Assembly (NCBI GenBank): GCA_029267335.1
Contig: JAJUJC010000004.1
Coordinates: 183,160-247,159 of the forward strand
Direction of reading: 5' to 3'
Origin: Intestinibacillus massiliensis
GTDB taxonomy: Bacteria; Bacillota; Clostridia; Oscillospirales; Butyricicoccaceae
Length of the DNA stretch: 64,000 bases
The translations under genes were made by a program, and so were the position numbers. Position 1 is the stretch's first letter, and every line of letters begins with the position of its first letter. The notes beneath the pieces are model-generated. The model was not told the DNA's origin. It did not search any database and saw only the letters and a list, made by a program, of their open reading frames with translations. Below are positions 40,157-51,294 of this stretch, one piece after another.

Positions 40157-41965
40157 TTAGTCCTCGTCGAGCTTGAGCACCGCCATGAAGGCTTCCTGCG
40201 GCACCTCGACCGAGCCGAGCGAGCGCATGCGCTTCTTGCCTTCCTTCTGCTTTTCGAGCAGCTTCTTCTTACGCGTGATGTCGCCGCCGTAGCACTTGGC
40301 AAGGACATCCTTGCGCAGCGCCTTGATGGTCTCGCGCGCGATGATCTTCGCGCCGATCGCCGCCTGCACCGGAATCTCGAAGAGCTGGCGCGGGATATTT
40401 TCCTTGAGTTTTTCGACGATGCGCCGTCCGCGCGCATATGCCTTGTCGCGGTGGACGATGAAGCTGAGCGCGTCGACCACGTCGCCGTTGAGCAGAATGT
40501 CGAGCTTGACCAGCTCGGAGCGGCGGTAGCCCAACATTTCGTAATCGAGTGAAGCGTAGCCGCGCGTGCGGCTCTTGAGCGCGTCGAAGAAATCGTAGAT
40601 GATCTCGTTGAGCGGCAACTCATAGTGCAGCTCGACGCGTCCCTCGTCGATATATTTCATATCCTTAAAGACGCCGCGCCGATCCTGACACAGGTCCATG
40701 ATATTGCCGACATACTCCGACGGTGTCATGATATTCGCCTTGACAAACGGTTCCTCCGCCCACTCGAGCACCGACGGGTCGGGATAGTTGAGCGGGTTGT
40801 CGATCATGTGCTCCTCGCCGTTTGTCATGCACACCTTATAGATAACGCTCGGCGCCGTCGTGATGAGGTCGAGATTATACTCGCGCTCCAGACGCTCCTG
40901 GATAATCTCCATGTGGAGCAGCCCAAGGAAGCCGCAGCGATAGCCGAAGCCGAGCGCGACCGAGCTTTCCGCCTCAAAGGTGAGCGAAGCGTCGTTGAGC
41001 TGCAACTTTTCGAGTGCGTCGCGCAGGTCGGGGTATTTTGCGCCGTCCGCCGGATACACACCCGAAAAGACCATGGGCTGCACCTTGCGGTAGCCCGGCA
41101 GGGGCTTGTCCGACGGCTTTTCTACGCCCGTGACCGTGTCGCCCACGCGGGTATCGGATACGTTCTTGATGGACGCGGTGAAATAGCCGACCTCGCCCGC
41201 CGTCAGCTCGCTTGCGGGGGTCAGCCCAAACGGCTGCAAATAGCCGCACTCCACGACCTGAAATTCCGCGCGTGTTGCCATCATGCGCACCTTCATGCCG
41301 GGCGCGATGCGTCCGTCCATCAGGCGCATGTAAACGATAACGCCGCGGTAGGAATCGTACTGGCTGTCGAAAATGAGCGCGCGCAGCGGCGCGGTCTCGT
41401 CGCCGCCCGGCGCGGGAATATCGCGCACGACGCGCTCGAGCACCTCGTGGATGTTGATGCCCATTTTCGCGGACACCTCGGGCGCATCGAGTGCGGGGAT
41501 GCCGATGATGTCCTCGATCTCCTTTTTCGCGCGCGCGGGATCGGCGGAGGGCAGGTCGATCTTATTGATGACCGGCACGACCTCGAGATCATGCTCGAGC
41601 GCGAGGTAGGTGTTCGCGAGCGTCTGCGCCTCGATGCCCTGTGCCGCGTCAACGACGAGCAGCGCACCCTCACACGCGGCGAGCGAGCGCGATACCTCGT
41701 AGTTAAAGTCGACATGGCCGGGCGTGTCGATCAGGTTCATTTCGTAGGTCTCGCCGTCGTCCGCCGTATATTCCATGCGCACGGCACGCGCCTTGATCGT
41801 GATGCCGCGCTCACGCTCGAGGTCCATGTTATCGAGCAGCTGACTCTCCATGTCGCGCACCGAGACCGCCTTACACTGCTCAAGCAGGCGATCGGCCAGC
41901 GTCGATTTGCCGTGGTCAATATGGGCGATGATCGAGAAGTTTCTGATTTTGCTTCTATCCTTCAA
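40157..41965 (-). CDS. lepA: Elongation factor 4 (LepA)
   Basis: A 602-residue translational GTPase. G1 is [10 protein letters not shown] (near residue 15), G2 GITIK, G3 DTPGHVDF, G4 NKIDLP and G5 SAKMG. The LepA-specific C-terminal domain ends with [21 protein letters not shown]. It back-translocates or rescues stalled ribosomes. The TTG at 41965 with AGAGGTG upstream gives the normal family length; longer frames upstream are not conserved. It is divergent from hrcA. Confidence 0.96.
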   Translation of the reverse strand: MKDRSKIRNFSIIAHIDHGKSTLADRLLEQCKAVSVRDMESQLLDNMDLERERGITIKARAVRMEYTADDGETYEMNLIDTPGHVDFNYEVSRSLAACEGALLVVDAAQGIEAQTLANTYLALEHDLEVVPVINKIDLPSADPARAKKEIEDIIGIPALDAPEVSAKMGINIHEVLERVVRDIPAPGGDETAPLRALIFDSQYDSYRGVIVYMRLMDGRIAPGMKVRMMATRAEFQVVECGYLQPFGLTPASELTAGEVGYFTASIKNVSDTRVGDTVTGVEKPSDKPLPGYRKVQPMVFSGVYPADGAKYPDLRDALEKLQLNDASLTFEAESSVALGFGYRCGFLGLLHMEIIQERLEREYNLDLITTAPSVIYKVCMTNGEEHMIDNPLNYPDPSVLEWAEEPFVKANIMTPSEYVGNIMDLCQDRRGVFKDMKYIDEGRVELHYELPLNEIIYDFFDALKSRTRGYASLDYEMLGYRRSELVKLDILLNGDVVDALSFIVHRDKAYARGRRIVEKLKENIPRQLFEIPVQAAIGAKIIARETIKALRKDVLAKCYGGDITRKKKLLEKQKEGKKRMRSLGSVEVPQEAFMAVLKLDED

Positions 41966-42132
41966 TTCGGTACACCTCTGCACTGTGTTTACTGTGCGGC
42001 ACGCATGCCGCACACGATAACGATATATGTAATGTATTATACCACGAAGTTCGACACGCACACAAGGCGCAAAAAAGCCGGATTCGCCCCCTTTTCCGCA
42101 TTGAGGTTTTACAATTTATTCATACATGCCCC

Positions 42133-42161
42133 TTGACATCGCCTGGGTGGAGTGGTAAATT
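42133..42161 (+). promoter_or_regulatory. Sigma-A promoter of the hrcA-dnaJ operon
   Basis: TTGACA (42133-42138), 17-base spacer, TAAATT (42156-42161), immediately upstream of CIRCE. Confidence 0.82.
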
Positions 42162-42165
42162 GTAT

Positions 42166-42192
42166 TTAGCACTCGAAGAGATAGAGTGCTAA
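42166..42192 (+). promoter_or_regulatory. CIRCE element (HrcA operator)
   Basis: TTAGCACTC, 9 bases, GAGTGCTAA: a perfect match to the consensus CIRCE dyad. It lies at the transcription start before hrcA. Confidence 0.97.
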
Positions 42193-42213
42193 CCTTTCGA
42201 AAGGAGGCCGACA

Positions 42214-43257
42214 ATGGAGCTTTCGGAACGAAAGAAGCAAATTTTAAAGGCGATCATCGGTGACTATATCCGCACCGCCGAGCCTGTCGGCTCCAAGTCC
42301 ATCGCGCAGCGTCCCGAGCTGACTTTTTCCTCCGCCACCATCCGCAACGAGATGAGCGAGCTGGAGGAACTGGGCTTTCTCGAGAAACCGCACACCTCCG
42401 CCGGACGCATCCCGTCCCCGGCAGGCTACCGGCTGTACGTCGACGAACTCATGGAGACCTCGGACGCGGTCGACAGCGCAGATGATGCGGCGCTGCATCA
42501 AATGATGCGGCTCAAGGTGCGTGAACTCGACCAGCTCGTCCACGAGGCAGGCAAGCTCATCGCGAACCTGACCGATTATGCCGCGGTCGCGTCGACACCG
42601 GCCATGCAACGCGCGGTGCTCAAGCAGTTCGAGATCGTTCCGGTCGACACACAGACTTTCGTGCTCGTCGCGGTGCCCCAGGCGGGCGCGGTCAAGAGCA
42701 AGATGGCACGCACGGCAACACCGGTCACCAGAGACGAAGCCGAGCTTCTGACCTATGTGCTCAACCAGACCCTGACGGGCATTCCGCTCTCCGCCATCAC
42801 CGCTGAGCGCTTCGACATTGTGCGCCGGGCTGCGGGACTGACCGCACTGCTTGCCCCGGTCGCGGAGTATCTCGCCGAGATCATCGAAGAGATGAGCCGG
42901 CAGGAGGTCTTTCTCGAGGGCGGCAGCAAGCTGCTCAAATACCCCGAGTATCACGACACGCACAAGGCGCAGGCGCTGCTCGACTATCTGGACGACACCC
43001 CGGGCAAGCTCATCCCGCTGCGCAAGATCGACGGCGTACAAATTCTGATCGGTCCGGAAAACGGTGCAAACCCGCTGTCGGACGCTTCGGTCATTTACGC
43101 AAAGTACGACATCGGCGACATCGGCCAGGGCATCATCGGCATCGTCGGCCCGACGCGCATGGACTACGCAAACCTGTCCGCGCGGCTGAGCCGCTTTGCA
43201 AAGGGACTCAACCGTCTGATCGCGGATACTTTCCTCGATGACGGCAATCATAAATAA
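42214..43257 (+). CDS. hrcA: Heat-inducible transcription repressor HrcA
   Basis: A 347-residue repressor that binds CIRCE and is kept active by GroEL. The N-terminal winged helix (RKKQILKAIIGDYIRTAEPVGSKSIAQ, then SSATIRNEMSELEELGFLEKPHTSAGRIPS) is followed by the dimerisation domain and a C-terminal IGPENG motif with NPLSDASVI. AAGGAGG lies before the ATG. It is the first gene of the heat-shock operon and autoregulates through the CIRCE element. Confidence 0.97.
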   Translation: MELSERKKQILKAIIGDYIRTAEPVGSKSIAQRPELTFSSATIRNEMSELEELGFLEKPHTSAGRIPSPAGYRLYVDELMETSDAVDSADDAALHQMMRLKVRELDQLVHEAGKLIANLTDYAAVASTPAMQRAVLKQFEIVPVDTQTFVLVAVPQAGAVKSKMARTATPVTRDEAELLTYVLNQTLTGIPLSAITAERFDIVRRAAGLTALLAPVAEYLAEIIEEMSRQEVFLEGGSKLLKYPEYHDTHKAQALLDYLDDTPGKLIPLRKIDGVQILIGPENGANPLSDASVIYAKYDIGDIGQGIIGIVGPTRMDYANLSARLSRFAKGLNRLIADTFLDDGNHK

Positions 43258-43286
43258 CAAAACAAACCGGAAAGGCTTGATTAGAC

Positions 43287-43877
43287 ATGGCAGAAATGGA
43301 AACGCCGGAGCGCGAGCTTCCGGAAACCGAGCAGGTTACGCCCGCCGCTGAGGCATGCGACACCGCCGCGGCGACCGAACAGCACGCATCAGGCGAAAAA
43401 GACGAGAAAAAAAAGAGCCGCAAGGGCAAGGAGCACAAGGCACTCGAAGAGCTTCAGGCAAAGTTTGACGAGCTGAACGATCGTTACATGCGCATGGCGG
43501 CGGAGTACGACAACTTCCGCAAGCGCTCGCAGCGTGAACGCGAGGGTGTGCACGCCGAGGCGGTCTCCCACGCGGTCAGCGCGCTGTTGCCCACCTTTGA
43601 CAACCTCGAGCGTGCGCTTGCGGTCGAAACCGCAGATGCAGAATTTAAAAAGGGCGTTGAACTGACGCACAAGCAGCTTATCGAGGCGCTGGAGAGCCTG
43701 CATGTCAAGTGCATCGACGACGCGCCCGGCACAGCGTTCGACCCCAATTTGCACAACGCGGTTATGCACATTGAGGACGAGAACCTCGGGGAAAATGTCA
43801 TCGCCGAGTGCTTCCAGCACGGCTTTACAATCGACGACAAGGTCATCCGTCACTCGATGGTCAAGGTCGCGAACTGA
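43287..43877 (+). CDS. grpE: Nucleotide exchange factor GrpE
   Basis: A 196-residue co-chaperone. An acidic, poorly ordered N-terminus (~1-55) with a KKKSRKGKEHK patch is followed by a long coiled-coil helix (LDELNDRYMRMAAEYDNFRKRSQRE-like region ~65-95) and the beta-domain ending VIAECFQHGFTIDDKVIRHSMVKV. It releases ADP from DnaK. It lies between hrcA (29 bases) and dnaK (51 bases). Confidence 0.96.
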   Translation: MAEMETPERELPETEQVTPAAEACDTAAATEQHASGEKDEKKKSRKGKEHKALEELQAKFDELNDRYMRMAAEYDNFRKRSQREREGVHAEAVSHAVSALLPTFDNLERALAVETADAEFKKGVELTHKQLIEALESLHVKCIDDAPGTAFDPNLHNAVMHIEDENLGENVIAECFQHGFTIDDKVIRHSMVKVAN

Positions 43878-43925
43878 CAATATTGTAAACTCAATCCTAT
43901 CTTTTATTGATAAAAGGAGCGTTAA

Positions 43926-45764
<1,839 letters not shown>

Positions 45765-45827
45765 TCCATAGCGGCGATTTGGGCGGGCGCAAGCCCGCCT
45801 AAAGCTGTGTTTTGAGGGGTAATTCCA

Positions 45828-46982
45828 ATGGCAGACAAACGAGATTATTACGAGGTGCTCGGCGTGCCCAAGGGCGCTTCGGATGACGAGATCAAGAAGG
45901 CGTACCGCAAGCTCGCCAAGAAATACCACCCCGACGTCAACAAGGATAATCCCGAGGCGGCGGAAAAATTCAAGGAAGCGGGCGAAGCCTACGAGGTGCT
46001 GTCCGACGGCTCCAAGCGCGCAAAGTACGACCAGTTCGGCTTTGCGGGCGTCGATCCAAGCTACGGCGCGGGTCAGGGCGGCGGCTTCGGCGGCTTTGAC
46101 ATGGGCGGCTTCGGCGATCTGGGCGATATTTTAGGCTCGATGTTCGGCGGCGGCTTTGGCGGCGGTCGACAGAGCCGTCAAAACGCACCACGCCGCGGCG
46201 AAACGCTGCGCAAGAGCGTCATTTTGTCCTTTGAAGAGGCCGCGTTCGGCTGCAAAAAGGAAATCACGCTCGATCGCATTGAAAACTGCGACGAGTGCGG
46301 CGGCTCGGGCGCGGCAAAGGGCACGACCGCGGACACCTGCCCCACCTGTCACGGCTCGGGCATGGTCACGCAGACCCAACGCACCCCGCTCGGCATGTTC
46401 CAAACGCAGGGCGCATGCCCGAACTGTCACGGCACGGGCAAAATCATTAAAACGCCGTGCAAAAAGTGCGGCGGCAGCGGACATTTGCGCCGCAGTCGCA
46501 CGCTCGAGGTCAACATCCCCGCAGGCATTGACGACGGGCAGTCCATCCAGCTGCGCGGTCAGGGCGGCGCCGGCGCAAACGGAGGCCCGGCGGGCGATGT
46601 GCTCGTAACGATCAGCATCCGTCCCCACCCGATCTTCACGCGCGAAGGCTCGGATGTCATCTGTGAGATTCCGATTTCGTTCACGCAGGCGGCGCTCGGC
46701 GACACCTTACAGGTGCCGACCATCGACGGTAAGATCGAATATAAGGTGCCCGAAGGCACGCAGACCGGCACGGTGTTCCGTATGCGCGGCAAGGGCATCC
46801 AGAATGTGAACGGACGCGGGCGCGGCGACCAGTTCGTGCGCGTCAACATCGAGGTCCCTAAGAACCTGTCCGACAAGCAGAAAAAGCTGCTGCGCGATTT
46901 TGAGGAATCCGCGACCGATGACAACCAGAGCCAACGCAAGAGCTTCTGGGATAAGGTGCGCGACGCATTTTCCGATAAATAA
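45828..46982 (+). CDS. dnaJ: Chaperone protein DnaJ (Hsp40)
   Basis: A 384-residue type I DnaJ. The J domain (~1-70) has the HPD motif in [11 protein letters not shown] Gly/Phe-rich linker (~75-115) and four zinc-finger repeats [24 protein letters not shown] and CKKCGGSG (~145-210) follow, then the substrate-binding beta domains. It stimulates DnaK. A small GC hairpin lies in the dnaK-dnaJ gap. The gene ends at a terminator shared with tadA. Confidence 0.98.
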   Translation: MADKRDYYEVLGVPKGASDDEIKKAYRKLAKKYHPDVNKDNPEAAEKFKEAGEAYEVLSDGSKRAKYDQFGFAGVDPSYGAGQGGGFGGFDMGGFGDLGDILGSMFGGGFGGGRQSRQNAPRRGETLRKSVILSFEEAAFGCKKEITLDRIENCDECGGSGAAKGTTADTCPTCHGSGMVTQTQRTPLGMFQTQGACPNCHGTGKIIKTPCKKCGGSGHLRRSRTLEVNIPAGIDDGQSIQLRGQGGAGANGGPAGDVLVTISIRPHPIFTREGSDVICEIPISFTQAALGDTLQVPTIDGKIEYKVPEGTQTGTVFRMRGKGIQNVNGRGRGDQFVRVNIEVPKNLSDKQKKLLRDFEESATDDNQSQRKSFWDKVRDAFSDK

Positions 46983-46985
46983 AAA

Positions 46986-47020
46986 CAAAAAGGAGTGTCA
47001 TTGCGACACTCCTTTTTGTT
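46986..47020. terminator. Bidirectional terminator between dnaJ and tadA
   Basis: AAAAAGGAGTGTC and GACACTCCTTTTT pair around ATTGC. The last codons and stop of tadA lie inside it. Confidence 0.9.
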
Positions 47021-47489
47021 GTTTTTCGCGCTTTTTGCGGGCGCGCAGTGCGCGGAAAAAGTCACGCAGCACCTGTGCGCACTCTTCTCCGAGCAGCCCC
47101 GCGACCACCTCGGGTTTATGGTTATAGCCCAGCTCGAACAGGTTGACAAGTGTACCGCACGAACCTGCTTTTTCATCCGGCGCCCCGTAATACACCGTGC
47201 GGATGCGCGCGTTGATGATGGCACCCGTGCACATCGGGCAAGGCTCAAGCGTAACATACAGGTCGCACCGGTGCAGCCGCCAACCGCCGAGCTTCTTGCA
47301 CGCCTTGTCGATCGCCTCGATCTCGGCATGGTGCAGCGCGTTCTTTTTGGTTTCACGCCGATTGCGGCCGCGCCCAACGATTTTGCCGTCACACACAACG
47401 ACGCAGCCGACCGGCACTTCGCCCTCCGCCGCCGCTTTGTGCGCAAGTGCGAGTGCCGCTTTCATGAATTTTTCCTGCTCACTTTGCAT
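46998..47489 (-). CDS. tadA: tRNA(adenine-34) deaminase TadA
   Basis: A 163-residue zinc deaminase that makes inosine at the wobble position of tRNA-Arg(ACG). The active site is in ALHHAEIEAI (His and Glu) and TLEPCPMCTGAI (two Cys). The N-terminus is MQSEQEKFMKAAL. The ATG at 47489 has AGGAG upstream. Its 3' end runs into the dnaJ terminator hairpin on the other strand. Confidence 0.95.
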   Translation of the reverse strand: MQSEQEKFMKAALALAHKAAAEGEVPVGCVVVCDGKIVGRGRNRRETKKNALHHAEIEAIDKACKKLGGWRLHRCDLYVTLEPCPMCTGAIINARIRTVYYGAPDEKAGSCGTLVNLFELGYNHKPEVVAGLLGEECAQVLRDFFRALRARKKREKQQKGVSQ

Positions 47490-47581
47490 AAGCCGCTCCT
47501 TTGCTTGTGGTAAACGTAGTATACCACATCCGCGCATAGTTGTCAGCCCTCGCGCATAGCTTGCATAGGAGGGCTTGTCAC

Positions 47582-48892
47582 ATGAAACTTTTACTCAGCA
47601 TTCGCTATGCGCTCTGGGGGCCATTCACCGTACTGCTTTTTGTGCTGACCGGTGTTTATATGAGCTTTTGCTCGGGTTTTGTACAGATCTGGTGCGTCGG
47701 CCGGCTCGGCCGGCAGCTGCGCGCGGGAGGCACGGCGGCCGGTGGTATCTCACCCCTGCAGGCGCTGTTCACCTCGCTCGGCGGCACGCTCGGCGTGGGC
47801 AATCTCGCGGGTGTCGCGGCGGCGATCACACTCGGTGGGCCGGGCGCGGTGTTTTACATGCTGCTCGCAGCATTTTTCGGCATGGCGACCAAATTTGCGG
47901 AGATCGTGCTCGCAGTGCGCTTTCGTGAGCGCGTGAACGGTGCGCCGCTCGGCGGGCCGATGGTGTATCTGACGCGCGGCGCGTGCCATCCCGCGCTCGC
48001 GAAGCTGTTTTGCGTGTGCTGCGTGCTCGCGTCACTCGGCACGGGCGCGATGACCCAGTCAGGTGCGATCGCGGAGGCAGTTTCCGCGGTTACCCCGCTG
48101 TCTCCCCTGCTCGTCAGCATCGTGACCGCCGCGCTCGCCTATCCGGTGCTCGTCGGCGGCAGCCGCGCCATTGCACGCGCATCCTCAGTGCTTGTGCCGC
48201 TTATGACCGCGCTCTATTTGTTCGGCGGCGTGCTCGTGCTCGTTACCTTTCATGACCGCATCGTACCCGCACTTACGCTCATCCTGACCGATGCACTGCG
48301 CCCTGCCTCTGCGGGCGGCGGTCTTCTCGGCATCGTGACCGCGCACGCCGTGTCTGATGGCTTTGCCAAGGGCGTGTTCTCGAATGAGGCGGGCATGGGC
48401 TCCGCGCCTATTGCCCACGGCTGTGCAGACAGTATCAGCCCGTGCGACGAGGGCGTGCTCGGCGCGGTCGAGGTCTTTGTCGATACCTGCGTTGTGTGCC
48501 TGCTGACCGCGCTCGTCATTCTGGTCACGGGCACGCAGCACAGCGGAGCAACCGGACTTGCGCTCACGACCCACGCGTTTTCAAGCGTTTTCGGTGCGGG
48601 TTCTGGCATTTTTATCTGCGTGACCGTGTGCTTTCTCGCGTTTTCTACCATTTTGGGCTGGAGCTTCTACGGGCTTGCGTGCCTGCGCTTCCTGACCGGC
48701 GGCGACCGGCTGCAAAAGCCCTATCTGGTGCTCCTCATGCTGTCGGTCGCGCTCGCAGCGCATTTTCCGCTCGATACGCTGCTGCTGCTCGCTGATCTCG
48801 CGGCAGCACTCATGGCGTTCCCGAACCTCATCGGACTGTGGACGCTTGCGCCCATTGTCCGCGCAGAAACCGACAAATACTTAAAGAAATGA
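47582..48892 (+). CDS. Alanine or glycine:cation symporter (AGCS family)
   Basis: A 436-residue transporter with ~10-11 helices. AGCS signatures are GGISPLQALFTSLGGTLGVGNLAGVAAAI near residue 65, GGPGAVFYMLLAAFFGMATKFAE, and KGVFSNEAGMGSAPIAHG near 270. It imports alanine or glycine with sodium or protons. GGAGGG precedes the ATG at 47582. It stands alone between two hairpins. Confidence 0.92.
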   Translation: MKLLLSIRYALWGPFTVLLFVLTGVYMSFCSGFVQIWCVGRLGRQLRAGGTAAGGISPLQALFTSLGGTLGVGNLAGVAAAITLGGPGAVFYMLLAAFFGMATKFAEIVLAVRFRERVNGAPLGGPMVYLTRGACHPALAKLFCVCCVLASLGTGAMTQSGAIAEAVSAVTPLSPLLVSIVTAALAYPVLVGGSRAIARASSVLVPLMTALYLFGGVLVLVTFHDRIVPALTLILTDALRPASAGGGLLGIVTAHAVSDGFAKGVFSNEAGMGSAPIAHGCADSISPCDEGVLGAVEVFVDTCVVCLLTALVILVTGTQHSGATGLALTTHAFSSVFGAGSGIFICVTVCFLAFSTILGWSFYGLACLRFLTGGDRLQKPYLVLLMLSVALAAHFPLDTLLLLADLAAALMAFPNLIGLWTLAPIVRAETDKYLKK

Positions 48893-48915
48893 CCGCCGAA
48901 GCGGTCATTTCTTTG
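48885..48915. terminator. Bidirectional terminator
   Basis: GAAATGACCGC and GCGGTCATTTC pair around CGAA. It overlaps the end of the symporter gene and lies just beyond the end of the reductase gene. Confidence 0.82.
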
Positions 48916-48917
48916 CC

Positions 48918-49778
48918 TTATTTTTGTGCGCGGATGAATTTTGCGGCTTCCATGCCCGCGACCGCACCCTCGTGGGCTGCCTTGACGATCTGCTTGAGGC
49001 CGCCCGTGCAGTCGCCCGCGGCAAACAGCCCGGGCACATTGGTCGCCATGTGCGCATCCACAAGAATGCGGCCGTTTTCGGTCAGTGCGCCGAGCTTGCG
49101 CGCGAGCGCATCGCTGCCCGCCACGCCGAGCGCGATGAAAATGCCCTCGATCGGCAGCCAGCCGCCGTCGTCGAAGCGCGCGGAGCGCAGCTTGCCCTGT
49201 CCGTCGAGCGCCGCGACGACGCGCGTGTCCACGAGCAGCCCGTCCGGTAAGTGCTCGGGCGCAGGTGCGCCGTTCGTGAGCAGCGTGACCGAACCCGCGA
49301 CCGGCAGCAGATCCGCCGCCTCGTGCAGCGCATAATCGCCCGCACCGAGAACCGCGACATCCTTGCCGCGATAGAAAAACGCGTCGCAGATCGCGCAATA
49401 GCTCACGCCCGCGCCCTCAAATTCGCGCAGACCGGGCAGCGGCGGGGTCGTGCGCTGGGCGCCGGTAGCGAGCACGATAGCCTTTGCGGGATAGCGATCC
49501 GCCAGACCCACCGCGACCAGACTGTCCTCGAACGCGAGCGACACGATCTCGTCGTGCACGATGTGCGCGCCCAGACGCTCCGCCTGCGCCAGTCCGCGTG
49601 TCAGCAGTTCCTCTCCCGTGATCGGCTCGGGGAACCCATAATAGTTTTCGAGCAGCTCGGTCTTGCCGAGTGCGCCGCTGTCCTTGCTCAAAATCGTGAC
49701 CGACAGCCCCGCGCGCAGCGCATATACCGCCGCGCTCACGCCGCCGGGACCGCCGCCGATTACCACAACATCGTTCAT
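48918..49778 (-). CDS. Thioredoxin-reductase-like NAD(P)/FAD oxidoreductase
   Basis: A 286-residue flavoprotein. The FAD motif GGGPGGVSAAVYALRAG is at the N-terminus, the redox Cys pair in YCAICDAFFYRGK is near residue 128, a second dinucleotide motif VLGAGDYALHEA follows, and the FAD-closing GLFAAGDCTGG is near the end. It is shorter than standard TrxB (~310) and the pyridine-nucleotide motif is GAGDYA instead of GGGxSA, so the electron donor could be unusual (for example ferredoxin). No thioredoxin gene is adjacent. Confidence 0.88.
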   Translation of the reverse strand: MNDVVVIGGGPGGVSAAVYALRAGLSVTILSKDSGALGKTELLENYYGFPEPITGEELLTRGLAQAERLGAHIVHDEIVSLAFEDSLVAVGLADRYPAKAIVLATGAQRTTPPLPGLREFEGAGVSYCAICDAFFYRGKDVAVLGAGDYALHEAADLLPVAGSVTLLTNGAPAPEHLPDGLLVDTRVVAALDGQGKLRSARFDDGGWLPIEGIFIALGVAGSDALARKLGALTENGRILVDAHMATNVPGLFAAGDCTGGLKQIVKAAHEGAVAGMEAAKFIRAQK

Positions 49779-49871
49779 GATATGATCTCCTTTGTTCCAT
49801 CAGCGGCTGTAAACCGCTCTGTGCATGGTCTTTTTCCCACTATAGCATATTTTTGCACCGCACACAAGCGC

Positions 49872-51218
49872 TCATTTTGTACCCGCCTTCGGGCATTTGC
49901 GTTTCCACCAGCCCGAAACATAGAACCCACCCGACAGCAGTGCCGCGACCGTCCATCCGAACGGCCACGACGACCAGATACCGGTCGCGCCGAAGTGCGC
50001 GCTCAGCACGAACGCGAGCACGACGCGCAGCGCCAAATCACTGAACGTCGCGATCATGAAGGCGACCATATCGCCTGCGCCGCGCAGCACACTGTCCGCC
50101 ATCAGTTTCATGGAAATCACCAGATAGAACGGCGACACGATGCGCAGGAACGTGCGCCCGACCTCGATGACCGCGGTGCTGTCCGCGTCGACGAACAGGC
50201 GCATGACCCACCCGCCGCCGAAGAAATACAGCAGCGCACACGGCAGCGCGATGCCGAGCGCCATGACCGCGCCCGCGTTGAAGCCGCGCTTGACGCGATC
50301 GAGCCGCGCCGCGCCGATGTTCTGCGCCGCAAAATTAGATTGTGCACTTGCGAGCGTTGTAAACCCGGTAATTGCAAAGGTATTGAGCTTGACTGCACCC
50401 GAATAGCCCGCGATGACCGCCGCGCCGTAGTGGTTGACGAGCCGCTGAATGAGCAGGTTGCCGACCGAGATAAAGCTCTGCTGCAAAATGCTCGGGATCG
50501 CGACCGCGCTGATCCGTCCGAGCATGGGGAGCGAAAACAGCTGCGTCTCCCCCTCGTGTGGTACGGTGCGCAGGCGGCGCAGCAGCGCCACAAGCGCGAG
50601 CACCGAAGATACACCCTGTGCAAGGAAGGTCGCCCACGCGACGCCCGCGACACCCATGTGGAACGCCGTGACAAACAAGACGTCGAGCACGATGTTTCCG
50701 AGCGAGGACGCGATGAGAAAGTACAGCGGCGTGCGGCTGTCGCCGAGCGCGGTAAATACGCCCGTGCAGATGTTATAGAGGAACAAAAACGCCAGACCCG
50801 CGATATAAATATTCAAATAGACTGCCGCATCCGCGAAAATATCATCCGGCGTGCGCAGCAGGTGCAGCAACGCGCCCGAGGTCATCACCCCTGCGGCGGT
50901 CAGCACCAGACTGATGCCGAGGATGGACACAGTCGATGTGTTGATCGCGGTTTTCATGCGTCCGTACTCGCGCGCGCCGAAAAGCTGCGACACCACGACC
51001 GATGCGCCGATGTTTGCGCCCGTTGCGACCGCCATGAACAGCATCGTGATGGGATAAGACGCGCCGACCGCGGCGAGCGCCGCTGCGCCGATGAACCGCC
51101 CCGCGACCACACTGTCGACGATGTTATAAAGCTGCTGAAAAATCACGCTGATGAGCATGGGAATGGAAAATTTCCATAGAATCTTGGACGGGCTGCCCGT
51201 CGTCATATCGGTTATCAT
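49872..51218 (-). CDS. MATE-family multidrug efflux transporter
   Basis: A 448-residue, 12-helix MATE (NorM/MepA-like) exporter. The N-terminal MTTGSPSKILWKFSIPMLISVIFQQLYNIVDSVVAGRFIG and the internal repeat starting LGRISAVAIPSILQQSFISVGN define the two halves. Export is driven by sodium or proton gradients; substrates are probably cationic drugs. The ATG at 51218 follows GGGAGG. It is transcribed on its own downstream of the serA terminator. Confidence 0.94.
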   Translation of the reverse strand: MITDMTTGSPSKILWKFSIPMLISVIFQQLYNIVDSVVAGRFIGAAALAAVGASYPITMLFMAVATGANIGASVVVSQLFGAREYGRMKTAINTSTVSILGISLVLTAAGVMTSGALLHLLRTPDDIFADAAVYLNIYIAGLAFLFLYNICTGVFTALGDSRTPLYFLIASSLGNIVLDVLFVTAFHMGVAGVAWATFLAQGVSSVLALVALLRRLRTVPHEGETQLFSLPMLGRISAVAIPSILQQSFISVGNLLIQRLVNHYGAAVIAGYSGAVKLNTFAITGFTTLASAQSNFAAQNIGAARLDRVKRGFNAGAVMALGIALPCALLYFFGGGWVMRLFVDADSTAVIEVGRTFLRIVSPFYLVISMKLMADSVLRGAGDMVAFMIATFSDLALRVVLAFVLSAHFGATGIWSSWPFGWTVAALLSGGFYVSGWWKRKCPKAGTK

Positions 51219-51244
51219 ATCGTCCTCCCACTGTCCTGCGCAAA

Positions 51245-51280
51245 GCAAGCGCCCCGCCGAAGCTACGGCGGGGCGCTTGT
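51245..51280 (-). terminator. Hairpin after serA
   Basis: AAGCGCCCCGCC and GGCGGGGCGCTT pair around GAAGCTAC. The stem is very strong but the T-run is weak. Confidence 0.65.
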
Positions 51281-51294
51281 CATACGCTGCTGAT

